DNA of 5,346 bases from Anaerolineae bacterium (GTDB lineage Bacteria > Chloroflexota > Anaerolineae > JAFGEY01). The notes under the pieces are model-generated. The model had not been told where the DNA came from and did not search any database. It saw only the letters and a program-made list of their open reading frames with translations. Below, in pieces: positions 1 through 5,346 of this stretch (positions within the stretch are counted from its first letter, which is position 1; each line of letters begins with the position of its first letter). The stretch lies in the NCBI GenBank assembly GCA_016929775.1, contig JAFGIE010000214.1, positions 1 to 5,346 of the forward strand, given 5' to 3'. A program made the position numbers and the translations under genes.

Positions 1-34
1 AAGCGAGGACGCGTATTCGGCAGTCCCCCGTCCG

Positions 35-78
35 AGACCTTTGAGCTTTTCCTGTCGAGCCGAAAAGCTCAAAGGTCT
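35..78 (+). terminator. Perfect 17-bp inverted repeat, likely terminator of an upstream gene
   Basis: Bases 35-51 and 62-78 are perfect reverse complements (17 bp) around a 10-nt loop. A G-U pair (34/79) could extend the stem. On the plus strand the right arm is followed by TCTTCTTCG, a weak and interrupted U tract. The other strand has no T tract, so plus-strand termination of a gene left of the window fits best. The position, just before the alaS promoter, supports this. The stem is only about 40% GC, much less than its surroundings. A dispersed palindromic repeat or a protein-binding site cannot be excluded. Confidence 0.55.
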
Positions 79-79
79 T

Positions 80-93
80 CTTCGCTCGCGAAG
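80..93 (+). other. Small hairpin abutting the alaS -35 box
   Basis: CTTCG (80-84) pairs with CGAAG (89-93) around a CTCG loop. It starts two bases after the 17-bp stem and ends one base before the -35 element of the alaS promoter. It is followed by only three T residues. It may be a second part of the termination signal or simply chance in GC-rich DNA. Confidence 0.25.
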
Positions 94-94
94 T

Positions 95-122
95 TTGACT
101 AGGGCCTCATTCCCGCTACAAT
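95..122 (+). promoter_or_regulatory. Sigma70-type promoter of alaS
   Basis: TTGACT (95-100) matches the -35 consensus in five of six positions. TACAAT (117-122) matches the -10 consensus TATAAT in five of six. The spacer is 16 nt. Transcription should start near base 129, giving a leader of about 60 nt before alaS. Such a consensus-like promoter suits a constitutively expressed housekeeping gene. The leader has no T-box signature (no specifier-type domain and no TGGNACC antiterminator core). Confidence 0.75.
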
Positions 123-134
123 GCACAATCCAAT

Positions 135-161
135 GCGCCGTGCGTGTCTTCGCGCCGTGCG
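135..161 (+). repeat. Direct repeat GCGCCGTGCG x2 in the alaS leader
   Basis: The decamer GCGCCGTGCG occurs at 135-144 and again at 152-161, start to start 17 nt, in the predicted 5' untranslated leader of alaS. It could be a regulator binding site or local duplication. In DNA this GC-rich, coincidence is quite possible. Confidence 0.35.
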
Positions 162-178
162 CCAATTCGTACCGTAAC

Positions 179-184
179 GAGGAG
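179..184 (+). promoter_or_regulatory. Ribosome binding site of alaS
   Basis: GAGGAG lies 5 nt before the ATG at 190 and fixes that start. No other in-frame start upstream has a comparable site, and the protein begins at the usual point just before the first catalytic helix. Confidence 0.8.
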
Positions 185-189
185 CACCG

Positions 190-2916
190 ATGACCGAGAC
201 CTGGACAGCCGACCGAATCCGCCAGACTTTCCTGGACTTCTTCGCCGCGCGCGGGCACACGATTGTGCCCAGTGCGAGCCTGGTCCCCCAGGACGACCCG
301 ACGCTGCTCTTCACCAACGCCGGGATGAACCAGTTCAAGGACGTCTTCCTGGGTACCGGCACCCGGCCTTACACCCGGGCCGCTGATACCCAGAAGTGCA
401 TGCGCGTCTCCGGCAAGCACAACGACCTGGAGGAAGTGGGTCGCGACGGTACCCACCACACCTTCTTCGAGATGCTCGGCAACTGGTCTTTCGGCGACTA
501 CTACAAGAAGGAAGCCATCGTCTGGGCGTGGGAGTTGCTGACGGAGGTCTATGGCCTTGAAAAAGAAAGCCTTTGGACCACGGTCTTCGAAGACGACAAG
601 GGAAGCCTGCCGCGCGACGACGAGGCCGCCGGCTACTGGCGCACCGAGACGGACATCGATCCGAGCCACATTCTCTATGTCGGGCGGAAGGACAACTTCT
701 GGATGATGGCCGACACGGGCCCCTGTGGCCCCAACAGCGAGATCCACTACGACCGTGGTCCCGAAGCCTGCGACAAGCAGGGCGTGCCTGGCCATGTATG
801 CCGGGTGAACGGCGACTGCGCGCGCTTCACCGAATACTGGAACCTGGTTTTCATCCAGTACAACAGCCTCGGGAACGATGTGCTCGAACCGCTGCCGGCC
901 AAGCACGTCGACACCGGCATGGGCTTCGAGCGTGTGGTGGCACAGCTGCAGGGCAAAAGCGCCAACTACGACACGGACCTCTTCCGGCCCATCATTGAGC
1001 AGACACAGGCGCTTGTCGGGCATACCGATGCCCAGCGCGATGCGAACCTTGTAGCCTATCGCGTCATCGCCGACCACATCCGCTCGGTCACCTTCCTCAT
1101 CGGGGACGGCGTGATGCCCGCGAACGACGGGCGGGGCTACGTGTTGCGAATGGTCCTGCGACGCGCAGTGCGCTTTGGCCGGACGCTTGGCCTGACGCAG
1201 CCCTTTATGGCGACCCTCGCCGACACCGTCATCCGGAGCATGGGTCACGTCTTCCCCGAGCTGCCGGCTCGCGTCGACTTCATCAGAGCCACAATCCTGG
1301 GCGAGGAGCAGCGCTTTCTCCGCACGCTGGACCAGGGCCTCGCGCGACTGCAGGAGATGATCGACGCAGCGAAGGCTGCGGGGTTGACCGCCATCTCAGG
1401 CGAGCAGGCCTTCTTCCTCCACGACACCCTCGGCCTGCCCTTCGAGGTCACACGAGACATCGTCCTGGAACAGGGTCTCACGGTCGATGAGCCCGGCTAT
1501 CGCGTCGCACGCGAGCTGCAGCGCGCCCGAGCCCGTGCTGCCGGCGCCTTCGAGATGGAGGCCGATGCCCACGCTCAGGTCTATCCCGTGCTCCGGGACT
1601 GGATTCTTGCGCAACGTGGTACGTGGGACCTGACGCAGGATCCCTACAGCGGCACCGAGCTACAGACGCGGGTTGTTGCCCTCATTAAGGGCGACGATAT
1701 TGTCGAAGCCGTCGAGCCCGGTGACGCGGTCGAGGTCGTCCTGCGGGACACCTGCTTCTACGTCGAGTCGGGCGGCCAAGTCTCCGACACGGGTCGCATC
1801 ACGGGACCCGGTTGGGAGATACGCGTTGCCGACACGCGCCGCCCTGTCGAGGGCCTCGTCGTCCACACCGGCGAGGTAGAAGCGGGCGCACCCACGGTGG
1901 GCGATGCGGCGACCGTCCAGGTCGAGGCGGCCCGCCGCTGGGACATCCGCCGCAACCACACTGCCACGCACCTGCTCCACAAGGCGCTGCGCCAAGTGCT
2001 GGGCAGCCACGTGCAGCAGGCCGGCTCGGTTGTCGCACCCGACCGGCTGCGCTTTGACTTCAACTACACCGGGGCCGTCAGCGCCGAGCAGCGCGCCGAG
2101 ATCGAGCGAATCACCACCGAGGCGATCCTGGCCAACTACGAGGTGAGCGCCCGCCAGGAGGCCTATCGCGAGGCGCTGCAGCAGGGGGTGACCGCGCTCT
2201 TCGAGGAGAAGTATGGCGACGTCGTGCGCGTGCTGCGCATCGGCGACGCCGCGGCGCCCTTCAGCCAGGAGCTCTGCGGCGGTACCCACGTCGACCGCAC
2301 CGGCGATATCGGCGGCTTCCTGATCCTCTCCGAGTTTGGCATCGGCGCCGGCATCCGGCGCATTGAGGCGACGACGGGTCGTGGCGCGCTGCGCGCCGTG
2401 CAGGGATTGCGCGCACGGCAGGAGCAGGCCGCGGCGCTGCTCGGCAGCAGCCTCGATGACATCATCGACCGCCTCGCGCGGTTGCAGGAGGAGCTCAGAG
2501 CAGCGCACCGCGAGATCGACCAGCTGGCGCACAGGCTCGCCCGCGCCGACTTTCAGGCCGCGCTTGACCAGGTGATCGATGTCGACGGCGTGCCGGTACT
2601 TGCCGCGCGGGTTAGCGCTCCCGATGCCGAGACGCTGCGAGAGATGGCTGACTGGTTCCGCGACAAGGTCCAGGGCGGCGTCGTGGTCCTCGGCACCGTC
2701 GTCGACGGCAAGCCGCTGCTGATCGCCGCAACCACGAAACAGCTTGTCGCTGACCGCGGCGTGCACGCGGGTAATCTGGTACGTGATCTGGCGAAGATGG
2801 TGGGCGGCGGCGGTGGCGGGCGCCCCGACATGGCCCAGGCCGGAGGTCGTGATCCCGACAAGCTTTCCGACGCCCTCGCCCAGGCCCCCGCCCTCGTCAA
2901 AGCCATGCTGCGCTAA
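190..2916 (+). CDS. alaS: Alanine--tRNA ligase (AlaS), full length
   Basis: This cytoplasmic class II aminoacyl-tRNA synthetase charges tRNA-Ala with alanine using ATP and hydrolyses mischarged Ser/Gly-tRNA-Ala. The 908-residue protein is slightly longer than the E. coli enzyme (about 875). The class II core shows FTNAGMNQFKDVFLG (41-55), VSGKHNDLEEVG (73-84) leading into HHTFFEMLGNWSFGDYYKKE (89-108), and motif 3 GRGYVLRMVLRRAVRFGR (314-331). The tRNA-recognition region follows to about 470. The editing domain has both zinc-site motifs, HxxxH (H590, H594) and CxxxH (C696, H700). A coiled-coil linker (about 755-790) leads to the C-Ala domain with GGGGGGRPDMAQAGG (872-886). An insertion at about 189-212 carries C194, H202, C204 and C210. 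All signature residues expected of an active, editing-competent enzyme are present. The gene has its own promoter and a strong ribosome site. No terminator is visible after it, so read-through into the E1 genes is possible. Confidence 0.98.
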   Translation: MTETWTADRIRQTFLDFFAARGHTIVPSASLVPQDDPTLLFTNAGMNQFKDVFLGTGTRPYTRAADTQKCMRVSGKHNDLEEVGRDGTHHTFFEMLGNWSFGDYYKKEAIVWAWELLTEVYGLEKESLWTTVFEDDKGSLPRDDEAAGYWRTETDIDPSHILYVGRKDNFWMMADTGPCGPNSEIHYDRGPEACDKQGVPGHVCRVNGDCARFTEYWNLVFIQYNSLGNDVLEPLPAKHVDTGMGFERVVAQLQGKSANYDTDLFRPIIEQTQALVGHTDAQRDANLVAYRVIADHIRSVTFLIGDGVMPANDGRGYVLRMVLRRAVRFGRTLGLTQPFMATLADTVIRSMGHVFPELPARVDFIRATILGEEQRFLRTLDQGLARLQEMIDAAKAAGLTAISGEQAFFLHDTLGLPFEVTRDIVLEQGLTVDEPGYRVARELQRARARAAGAFEMEADAHAQVYPVLRDWILAQRGTWDLTQDPYSGTELQTRVVALIKGDDIVEAVEPGDAVEVVLRDTCFYVESGGQVSDTGRITGPGWEIRVADTRRPVEGLVVHTGEVEAGAPTVGDAATVQVEAARRWDIRRNHTATHLLHKALRQVLGSHVQQAGSVVAPDRLRFDFNYTGAVSAEQRAEIERITTEAILANYEVSARQEAYREALQQGVTALFEEKYGDVVRVLRIGDAAAPFSQELCGGTHVDRTGDIGGFLILSEFGIGAGIRRIEATTGRGALRAVQGLRARQEQAAALLGSSLDDIIDRLARLQEELRAAHREIDQLAHRLARADFQAALDQVIDVDGVPVLAARVSAPDAETLREMADWFRDKVQGGVVVLGTVVDGKPLLIAATTKQLVADRGVHAGNLVRDLAKMVGGGGGGRPDMAQAGGRDPDKLSDALAQAPALVKAMLR

Positions 2917-2934
2917 CGGACTGCGACTCCCTAC

Positions 2935-2946
2935 GAGGTCGACCTC
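2935..2946. repeat. 12-bp perfect palindrome GAGGTCGACCTC
   Basis: This is a gapless palindrome 19 nt after the alaS stop codon and about 100 nt before E1 alpha. It could be an operator for the E1 genes, but no promoter is recognisable next to it. A 12-bp palindrome may also be chance. With no loop it is unlikely to act as a terminator. Confidence 0.25.
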
Positions 2947-3035
2947 CTCCTCAACTTCGGACCCGAGCCCAAGGTCATTCGCACACGACTGGATAGCGAG
3001 CGGAAGCCCTATCTCGTCACTGAGTCGTAGACAAC

Positions 3036-3042
3036 AGGAGGT
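3036..3042 (+). promoter_or_regulatory. Ribosome binding site of E1 alpha
   Basis: AGGAGGT is a near-perfect Shine-Dalgarno sequence placed 4 nt before the ATG at 3047. It decides the start. The reading frame is open far upstream into alaS, but that extension would overlap alaS and its translation does not resemble the E1 family. Confidence 0.9.
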
Positions 3043-3046
3043 GGCT

Positions 3047-4075
3047 ATGGCACCTGATCTGTGGGCGCTTTACGCCCTGATGCTGAGGAGCCGCCTGTTC
3101 GAAGAGGCCATCGCGGGGCTCTGGCACGATGGCCTGATCTCGGGTGAGATGCACCTTGGGACAGGTGAGGAGGCGATCGTCGCGGGCGTGGTCAGCCAGG
3201 TGCGCGACGGCGATGCTCTGGCGCTGGACCATCGCGGCACAGCGGCCCTGTTGATGCGCGGCGTCGACCCACTGCTGATCCTGCGCGAGCTGCTGGGGCG
3301 CTCGGATGGCCTCTGCGGGGGCATGGGCGGGCATATGCATATGTTTTCCCGCGATCACCTCGCCGCATCGTCGGGTATCGTCGGTGCGTCGGGACCTGCC
3401 GCCACCGGATTCGCTCTCGCGGCGCAATCCCTGCGCCCCGGCGCTATCGCGGTAGCCTTCTTCGGCGAAGGGGCGATGAACGAAGGGATGCTCTTGGAGT
3501 CGCTCAACCTCGCGGCGTGCTGGGAACTCCCCGTGCTCTTCGTCTGCAAGGACGACGATTGGTCGATCACCACGCAGTCCGCGAGGGTCACGCGCGGAAG
3601 CCTGAGTCATCGCGCGCAGGGGCTGGGCGTCCCCGCCGTCGAGGTCGATGGTCGCGACAGTGCCGCGGTATGGACAGCTGCGCATTCGGCCATTGGGAGA
3701 GCACGCTCCTGTCACGGACCCACCTTCGTGCATGCGCGCTGCGTCCACCTCGAAGGCCACTTCCTGGGCTTTCAGCTCCTCAGGGGCGTGCGCGACCCGC
3801 TCCACGAGATGCCGGCGATGGCCCTCCCGCTCACCCGATCGTTCCTCAAGCCAGGGGGTGCACCGCTGCACGACCGCGCCGCCGGACTACGAGAGGTGCT
3901 CGGCGCGATGCACGCGACGCTGACCGACCCGCGCCGCGATCCGGCCCACGACCCGGTTGCACGTGCCCGCCAGGCCTTGCTTGCAGAGCCTGCGCGCCTG
4001 AGCGATCTGGAGGACCAGATCGCGAAAGCGTTGGTCGACGTCGTCGCGTCCGCTCTGGAGGAGGTGCCGGCATGA
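3047..4075 (+). CDS. 2-oxoacid dehydrogenase E1 component, alpha subunit (ThDP-dependent), divergent subfamily
   Basis: The 342-residue product is the alpha subunit of an alpha2beta2-type E1. It should bind thiamine diphosphate and decarboxylate a 2-oxoacid, normally passing the acyl group to a lipoyl E2. Family landmarks, in order, are DHRGTAALLMRGVDP (61-75, replacing YRxHG...), GGMGGHMHMF (91-100), SSGIVGASGPAATGFALA (108-125), the cofactor motif GEG (140-142), NEGMLLESLNLA (145-156), CKDDDW (167-172) and GHFLGF (237-242). The C terminus has the usual helical tail (DPVARARQALL, about 302-312). The cofactor motif departs from GDG-X26-NN. Spacing is exact at 26 residues, but D becomes E141 and NN becomes D169-D170; acidic residues could still bind Mg2+. 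The phospho-loop GHSxxD reads GHFLGF, with Phe at the Ser and Asp positions. The length is normal for bacterial alpha subunits of this type. The stop overlaps the beta start by ATGA, so the two are translationally coupled. The substrate (pyruvate, branched-chain 2-oxoacid, acetoin or other) cannot be assigned. Confidence 0.93.
   Translation: MAPDLWALYALMLRSRLFEEAIAGLWHDGLISGEMHLGTGEEAIVAGVVSQVRDGDALALDHRGTAALLMRGVDPLLILRELLGRSDGLCGGMGGHMHMFSRDHLAASSGIVGASGPAATGFALAAQSLRPGAIAVAFFGEGAMNEGMLLESLNLAACWELPVLFVCKDDDWSITTQSARVTRGSLSHRAQGLGVPAVEVDGRDSAAVWTAAHSAIGRARSCHGPTFVHARCVHLEGHFLGFQLLRGVRDPLHEMPAMALPLTRSFLKPGGAPLHDRAAGLREVLGAMHATLTDPRRDPAHDPVARARQALLAEPARLSDLEDQIAKALVDVVASALEEVPA
4057..4065 (+). 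promoter_or_regulatory. Ribosome binding site of E1 beta, inside the end of E1 alpha
   Basis: GGAGGAGGT, with core AGGAGG at 4059-4064, lies 7 nt before the ATG at 4072. It selects this start over the upstream open frame. With the ATGA stop/start overlap it indicates coupled translation and equal subunit supply. Confidence 0.85.
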
Positions 4076-5112
4076 GAACCCTTTCCTTCTCGGAGGCCAT
4101 CGACGATGCGCTGGCCCAGGCTATGGCGCAGGACGCGCGCATCGTGGTATGGGGTGAGGACGTGCCACTCATGCGACGCAACCTGCTGGTGCGCTTTGGG
4201 CCCGAACGCGTGCGGGCCACCCCCATTAGCGAGAGTGCCTTCCTGGGGGCCGGCGTTGCGGCTGCGATGGCGGGGCTGCGGCCCGTGGTCGAGATCTACA
4301 TGGCGGACTTCCTGGGTGTGTGTATGGACGCGCTGCTCAACCATGCGGCAAAGGTCGAGGCATTCTCGGGGGGCAAGTGGACTGCGCCCGTCGTCGTGCG
4401 TACCCCATGTGGCGGAGGCTATGGCGACGGTGGCCAACACGAACAGACCTTGTGGGGCTGGCTGGCGCACATCCCCGGGCTGACCGTCCTGGTGCCCTCC
4501 ACACCGGCCGATGCCGGAGGCCTGATGCTGGCTGCACTGCGTCACGAGGGTCCGGTCATCTTCCTCGAGCACAAGCTTCTCTCCGAGTCTTACCTGGAGT
4601 TCCTGGGCTCCGGCGGGCGCCGCACGGTTAGCTTTGACGTACCTGAGGCGGCAGCGAGGGGCTCCGTGCCCCGGACTTGGGCCCCCCTTGCCATCGGCAA
4701 GGCTGTGCTTCGCCGGGAAGGGCGTGACGCTACCATTGTCAGCGTGGGCGTGGGTGTGCATCGGGCGCTTGAAGCCGCGCAAGACCTGGAGGCGGAGGGG
4801 ATCTCAGCCGGCGTGCTGGATCTGCGGACCGTCTCGCCGCTCGACAGGACCGCGGTCTGCGAAGCTGTCGCGCTGACCGGGCGGCTCGCGGTGGTCGACG
4901 AGGACTATGAGGGGTTCGGCCTATCCGGTGAGCTGGCAGCGGTGATACTCGAGGCTGGGATCCCATGCCAGTATGCCCGAGTCTGCACACAGACCACGAT
5001 TCCTTACGCCAGGCAGCTCGAGGACATGGTGCTCCCGAATCGCGATCGCATCTGCGCCAGCGTTAGGGCGCTCGTCAGAGATCGTCCGTTGGACCGGACA
5101 GACGCGATGTAG
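4072..5112 (+). CDS. 2-oxoacid dehydrogenase E1 component, beta subunit
   Basis: The 346-residue product partners the alpha subunit. The pyrimidine-binding transketolase domain (about 3-180) shows GEDV (28-31), FGPERVRATPISESAFLGAG (42-61) with the expected catalytic/cofactor-activating Glu at E54, AAMAGLRPVVEIYMADFL (64-81), HAAKVEAFSGG (91-101), GGGYGDGGQHEQ (114-125) with the conserved His at H123, and HIPGLTVLVPSTPADAGGL (133-151). The C-terminal transketolase domain (about 200-330) shows APLAIGKAVLRREGRDATIV (204-223), LDLRTVSPLD (249-258) and VVDEDYEGFGLSGELAA (274-290). Only 10 residues separate GEDV from FG, against about 16 in typical PDH or BCKDH beta subunits, and the GGVF-type glycine pair is absent. 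From memory, similar sequences occur in high-GC soil bacteria, generically named as 2-oxoacid dehydrogenase beta subunits or transketolases. No E2 or E3 gene follows in the window. No convincing terminator follows the stop. Confidence 0.94.
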   Translation: MRTLSFSEAIDDALAQAMAQDARIVVWGEDVPLMRRNLLVRFGPERVRATPISESAFLGAGVAAAMAGLRPVVEIYMADFLGVCMDALLNHAAKVEAFSGGKWTAPVVVRTPCGGGYGDGGQHEQTLWGWLAHIPGLTVLVPSTPADAGGLMLAALRHEGPVIFLEHKLLSESYLEFLGSGGRRTVSFDVPEAAARGSVPRTWAPLAIGKAVLRREGRDATIVSVGVGVHRALEAAQDLEAEGISAGVLDLRTVSPLDRTAVCEAVALTGRLAVVDEDYEGFGLSGELAAVILEAGIPCQYARVCTQTTIPYARQLEDMVLPNRDRICASVRALVRDRPLDRTDAM

Positions 5113-5169
5113 GCATAGGATGTGGCTGACCACGGCCCGCCGGTACGCGTGATTCAGAGAGAACCCCGG

Positions 5170-5197
5170 TTGCCTCCCGCATCTTCATACCTATACT
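5170..5197 (+). promoter_or_regulatory. Sigma70-type promoter of the downstream channel-like gene
   Basis: TTGCCT (5170-5175) and TATACT (5192-5197) are separated by 16 nt, the same spacing as at alaS. The -10 box matches consensus in five of six positions, the -35 box in four of six. Transcription would start near base 5204, about 35 nt before the ATG at 5239. This suggests the last gene is a separate transcription unit from the E1 pair. Confidence 0.6.
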
Positions 5198-5226
5198 GAG
5201 CTCGAGGCACCGACAGCTACCTGACG

Positions 5227-5232
5227 AGGAGG
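5227..5232 (+). promoter_or_regulatory. Ribosome binding site of the channel-like gene
   Basis: AGGAGG, preceded by G, lies 6 nt before the ATG at 5239 and supports that start. Confidence 0.8.
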
Positions 5233-5238
5233 CGACGC

Positions 5239-5346
5239 ATGAACACCATCGATGAGGCAGTACAGGCGCTACTCGTCCGGACGCTGCAGTTCATCCCCAA
5301 CCTCATCGTCGCCTTGCTTACCTTTCTGGCAGCGCTTCTGGTTGCC
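5239..5346 (+). CDS. N-terminal fragment of a probable MscS-type mechanosensitive channel or conserved-TM-helix membrane protein
   Basis: Only the first 36 codons are present; the gene runs off the window edge. The fragment opens with a short amphipathic stretch (NTIDEAVQALLVRTLQF, residues 2-18) and then a strongly hydrophobic helix (about 18-36, FIPNLIVALLTFLAALLVA). The pattern of a Pro-Asn pair opening a hydrophobic helix resembles the first helix of bacterial MscS-like channels and proteins with the conserved TM-helix repeat. Such proteins sit in the inner membrane and release solutes on hypo-osmotic shock. With no beta or pore-helix region in view, the family call is an inference from this helix alone; another polytopic membrane protein remains possible. 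It has its own promoter and ribosome site and is 126 nt from the E1 beta stop. Confidence 0.65.
   Translation, partial: MNTIDEAVQALLVRTLQFIPNLIVALLTFLAALLVA

Larger units (their letters stand above)
2917..3046 (+). other. alaS-E1 alpha intergenic gap with codon-like open stretch
   Basis: The 130-nt gap shows no convincing promoter and no terminator hairpin. The alaS frame, read on past its TAA, stays open for 37 codons to a TAG at 3028-3030. It encodes a protein-like string including PYEVDLLLNFGPEPKV, with about three quarters of third positions G or C. It has no ATG, GTG or TTG start and no ribosome site of its own. It could be the decayed tail of a lost gene, or simply an open frame by chance in GC-rich DNA. 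I do not recognise the peptide. Confidence 0.3.

Noticed and set aside
123..189. T-box or other riboswitch in the alaS leader
   Set aside because: The leader is only about 60 nt, with no specifier-type stem and no TGGNACC antiterminator core.
1..192. Open plus-strand frames running in from the left edge (to stops at 102 and 192) as the end of an upstream gene
   Set aside because: They run through the inverted repeat, or through the promoter and leader, and their translations resemble no known protein. A third frame stops at 42-44, inside the left arm of the repeat, and could be the true end of an upstream gene, but about 13 codons are too few to judge.
1660..2766. Long minus-strand open frame (368 codons) opposite alaS
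   Set aside because: It lies wholly antisense to conserved AlaS coding sequence, and its translation shows no recognisable domain. It is a shadow caused by high GC content.
2744..3046. Extended N terminus of E1 alpha starting inside alaS
   Set aside because: The extra 101 codons are Ser/Pro/Arg-rich out-of-frame alaS sequence, and the strong AGGAGGT site sets the start at 3047.
3332..3343. Palindrome CATATGCATATG in E1 alpha
   Set aside because: It encodes the His-Met-His-Met of the family's GG.MHMF motif, so coding constraint explains it.
3517..4071. Extended N terminus of E1 beta starting inside E1 alpha
   Set aside because: The extension is an out-of-frame translation of E1 alpha. Homology to E1 beta begins at the ATG at 4072, which has its own ribosome site.
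3017..4782. Minus-strand open frames of 284 and 336 codons opposite the E1 genes
   Set aside because: They overlap well-conserved E1 alpha and beta sequence on the other strand and have no recognisable domains. They are GC-driven shadows.
5122..5133. GTGG-CTGA-CCAC hairpin after E1 beta as terminator
   Set aside because: It has only 4 bp and no following T tract. No terminator is called in 5113-5169.

Overview
The window is high-GC bacterial DNA read on the plus strand. It holds three complete genes and the start of a fourth: alanyl-tRNA synthetase (alaS), the alpha and beta subunits of a thiamine-diphosphate-dependent 2-oxoacid dehydrogenase E1 component, and the first 36 codons of a probable MscS-type mechanosensitive channel. 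All four starts have good Shine-Dalgarno sequences, and two clear sigma70-type promoters are visible. The AlaS sequence has a Cys/His-bearing insertion (about residues 189-212) and a VSGKHNDLE signature. From memory, these best match Chloroflexota and related deep-branching high-GC lineages. That placement is tentative and rests on recollection, not on a search.

Layout. Bases 1-94 hold a perfect 17-bp inverted repeat (35-51/62-78), probably the terminator of an upstream gene outside the window, followed by a small hairpin (80-93). A consensus-like promoter (TTGACT, 16 nt, TACAAT) then drives alaS through a roughly 60-nt leader that carries a direct repeat. alaS (190-2916) is full length, with intact catalytic and editing motifs. 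The 130-nt gap after alaS has no clear promoter or terminator. It does have a codon-like open stretch continuing in the alaS frame to 3030, possibly a gene remnant.

E1 alpha (3047-4075) and E1 beta (4072-5112) overlap by ATGA and are surely co-translated. They may also be co-transcribed with alaS. No E2 (lipoyl acyltransferase) or E3 gene lies within the window. The next gene instead has its own promoter (TTGCCT, 16 nt, TATACT) and encodes a membrane channel-like protein cut off by the window edge.

The most notable biology is the E1 pair. It is clearly an alpha2beta2-type E1, but it departs from textbook pyruvate, branched-chain and acetoin enzymes. The ThDP/Mg motif reads GEG...DD instead of GDG...NN, the GHSxxD loop reads GHFLGF, and the beta subunit lacks the GGVF-type loop after GEDV. 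Its substrate and its acyl acceptor cannot be read from the sequence. No mobile element, CRISPR array, tRNA or rRNA is visible.
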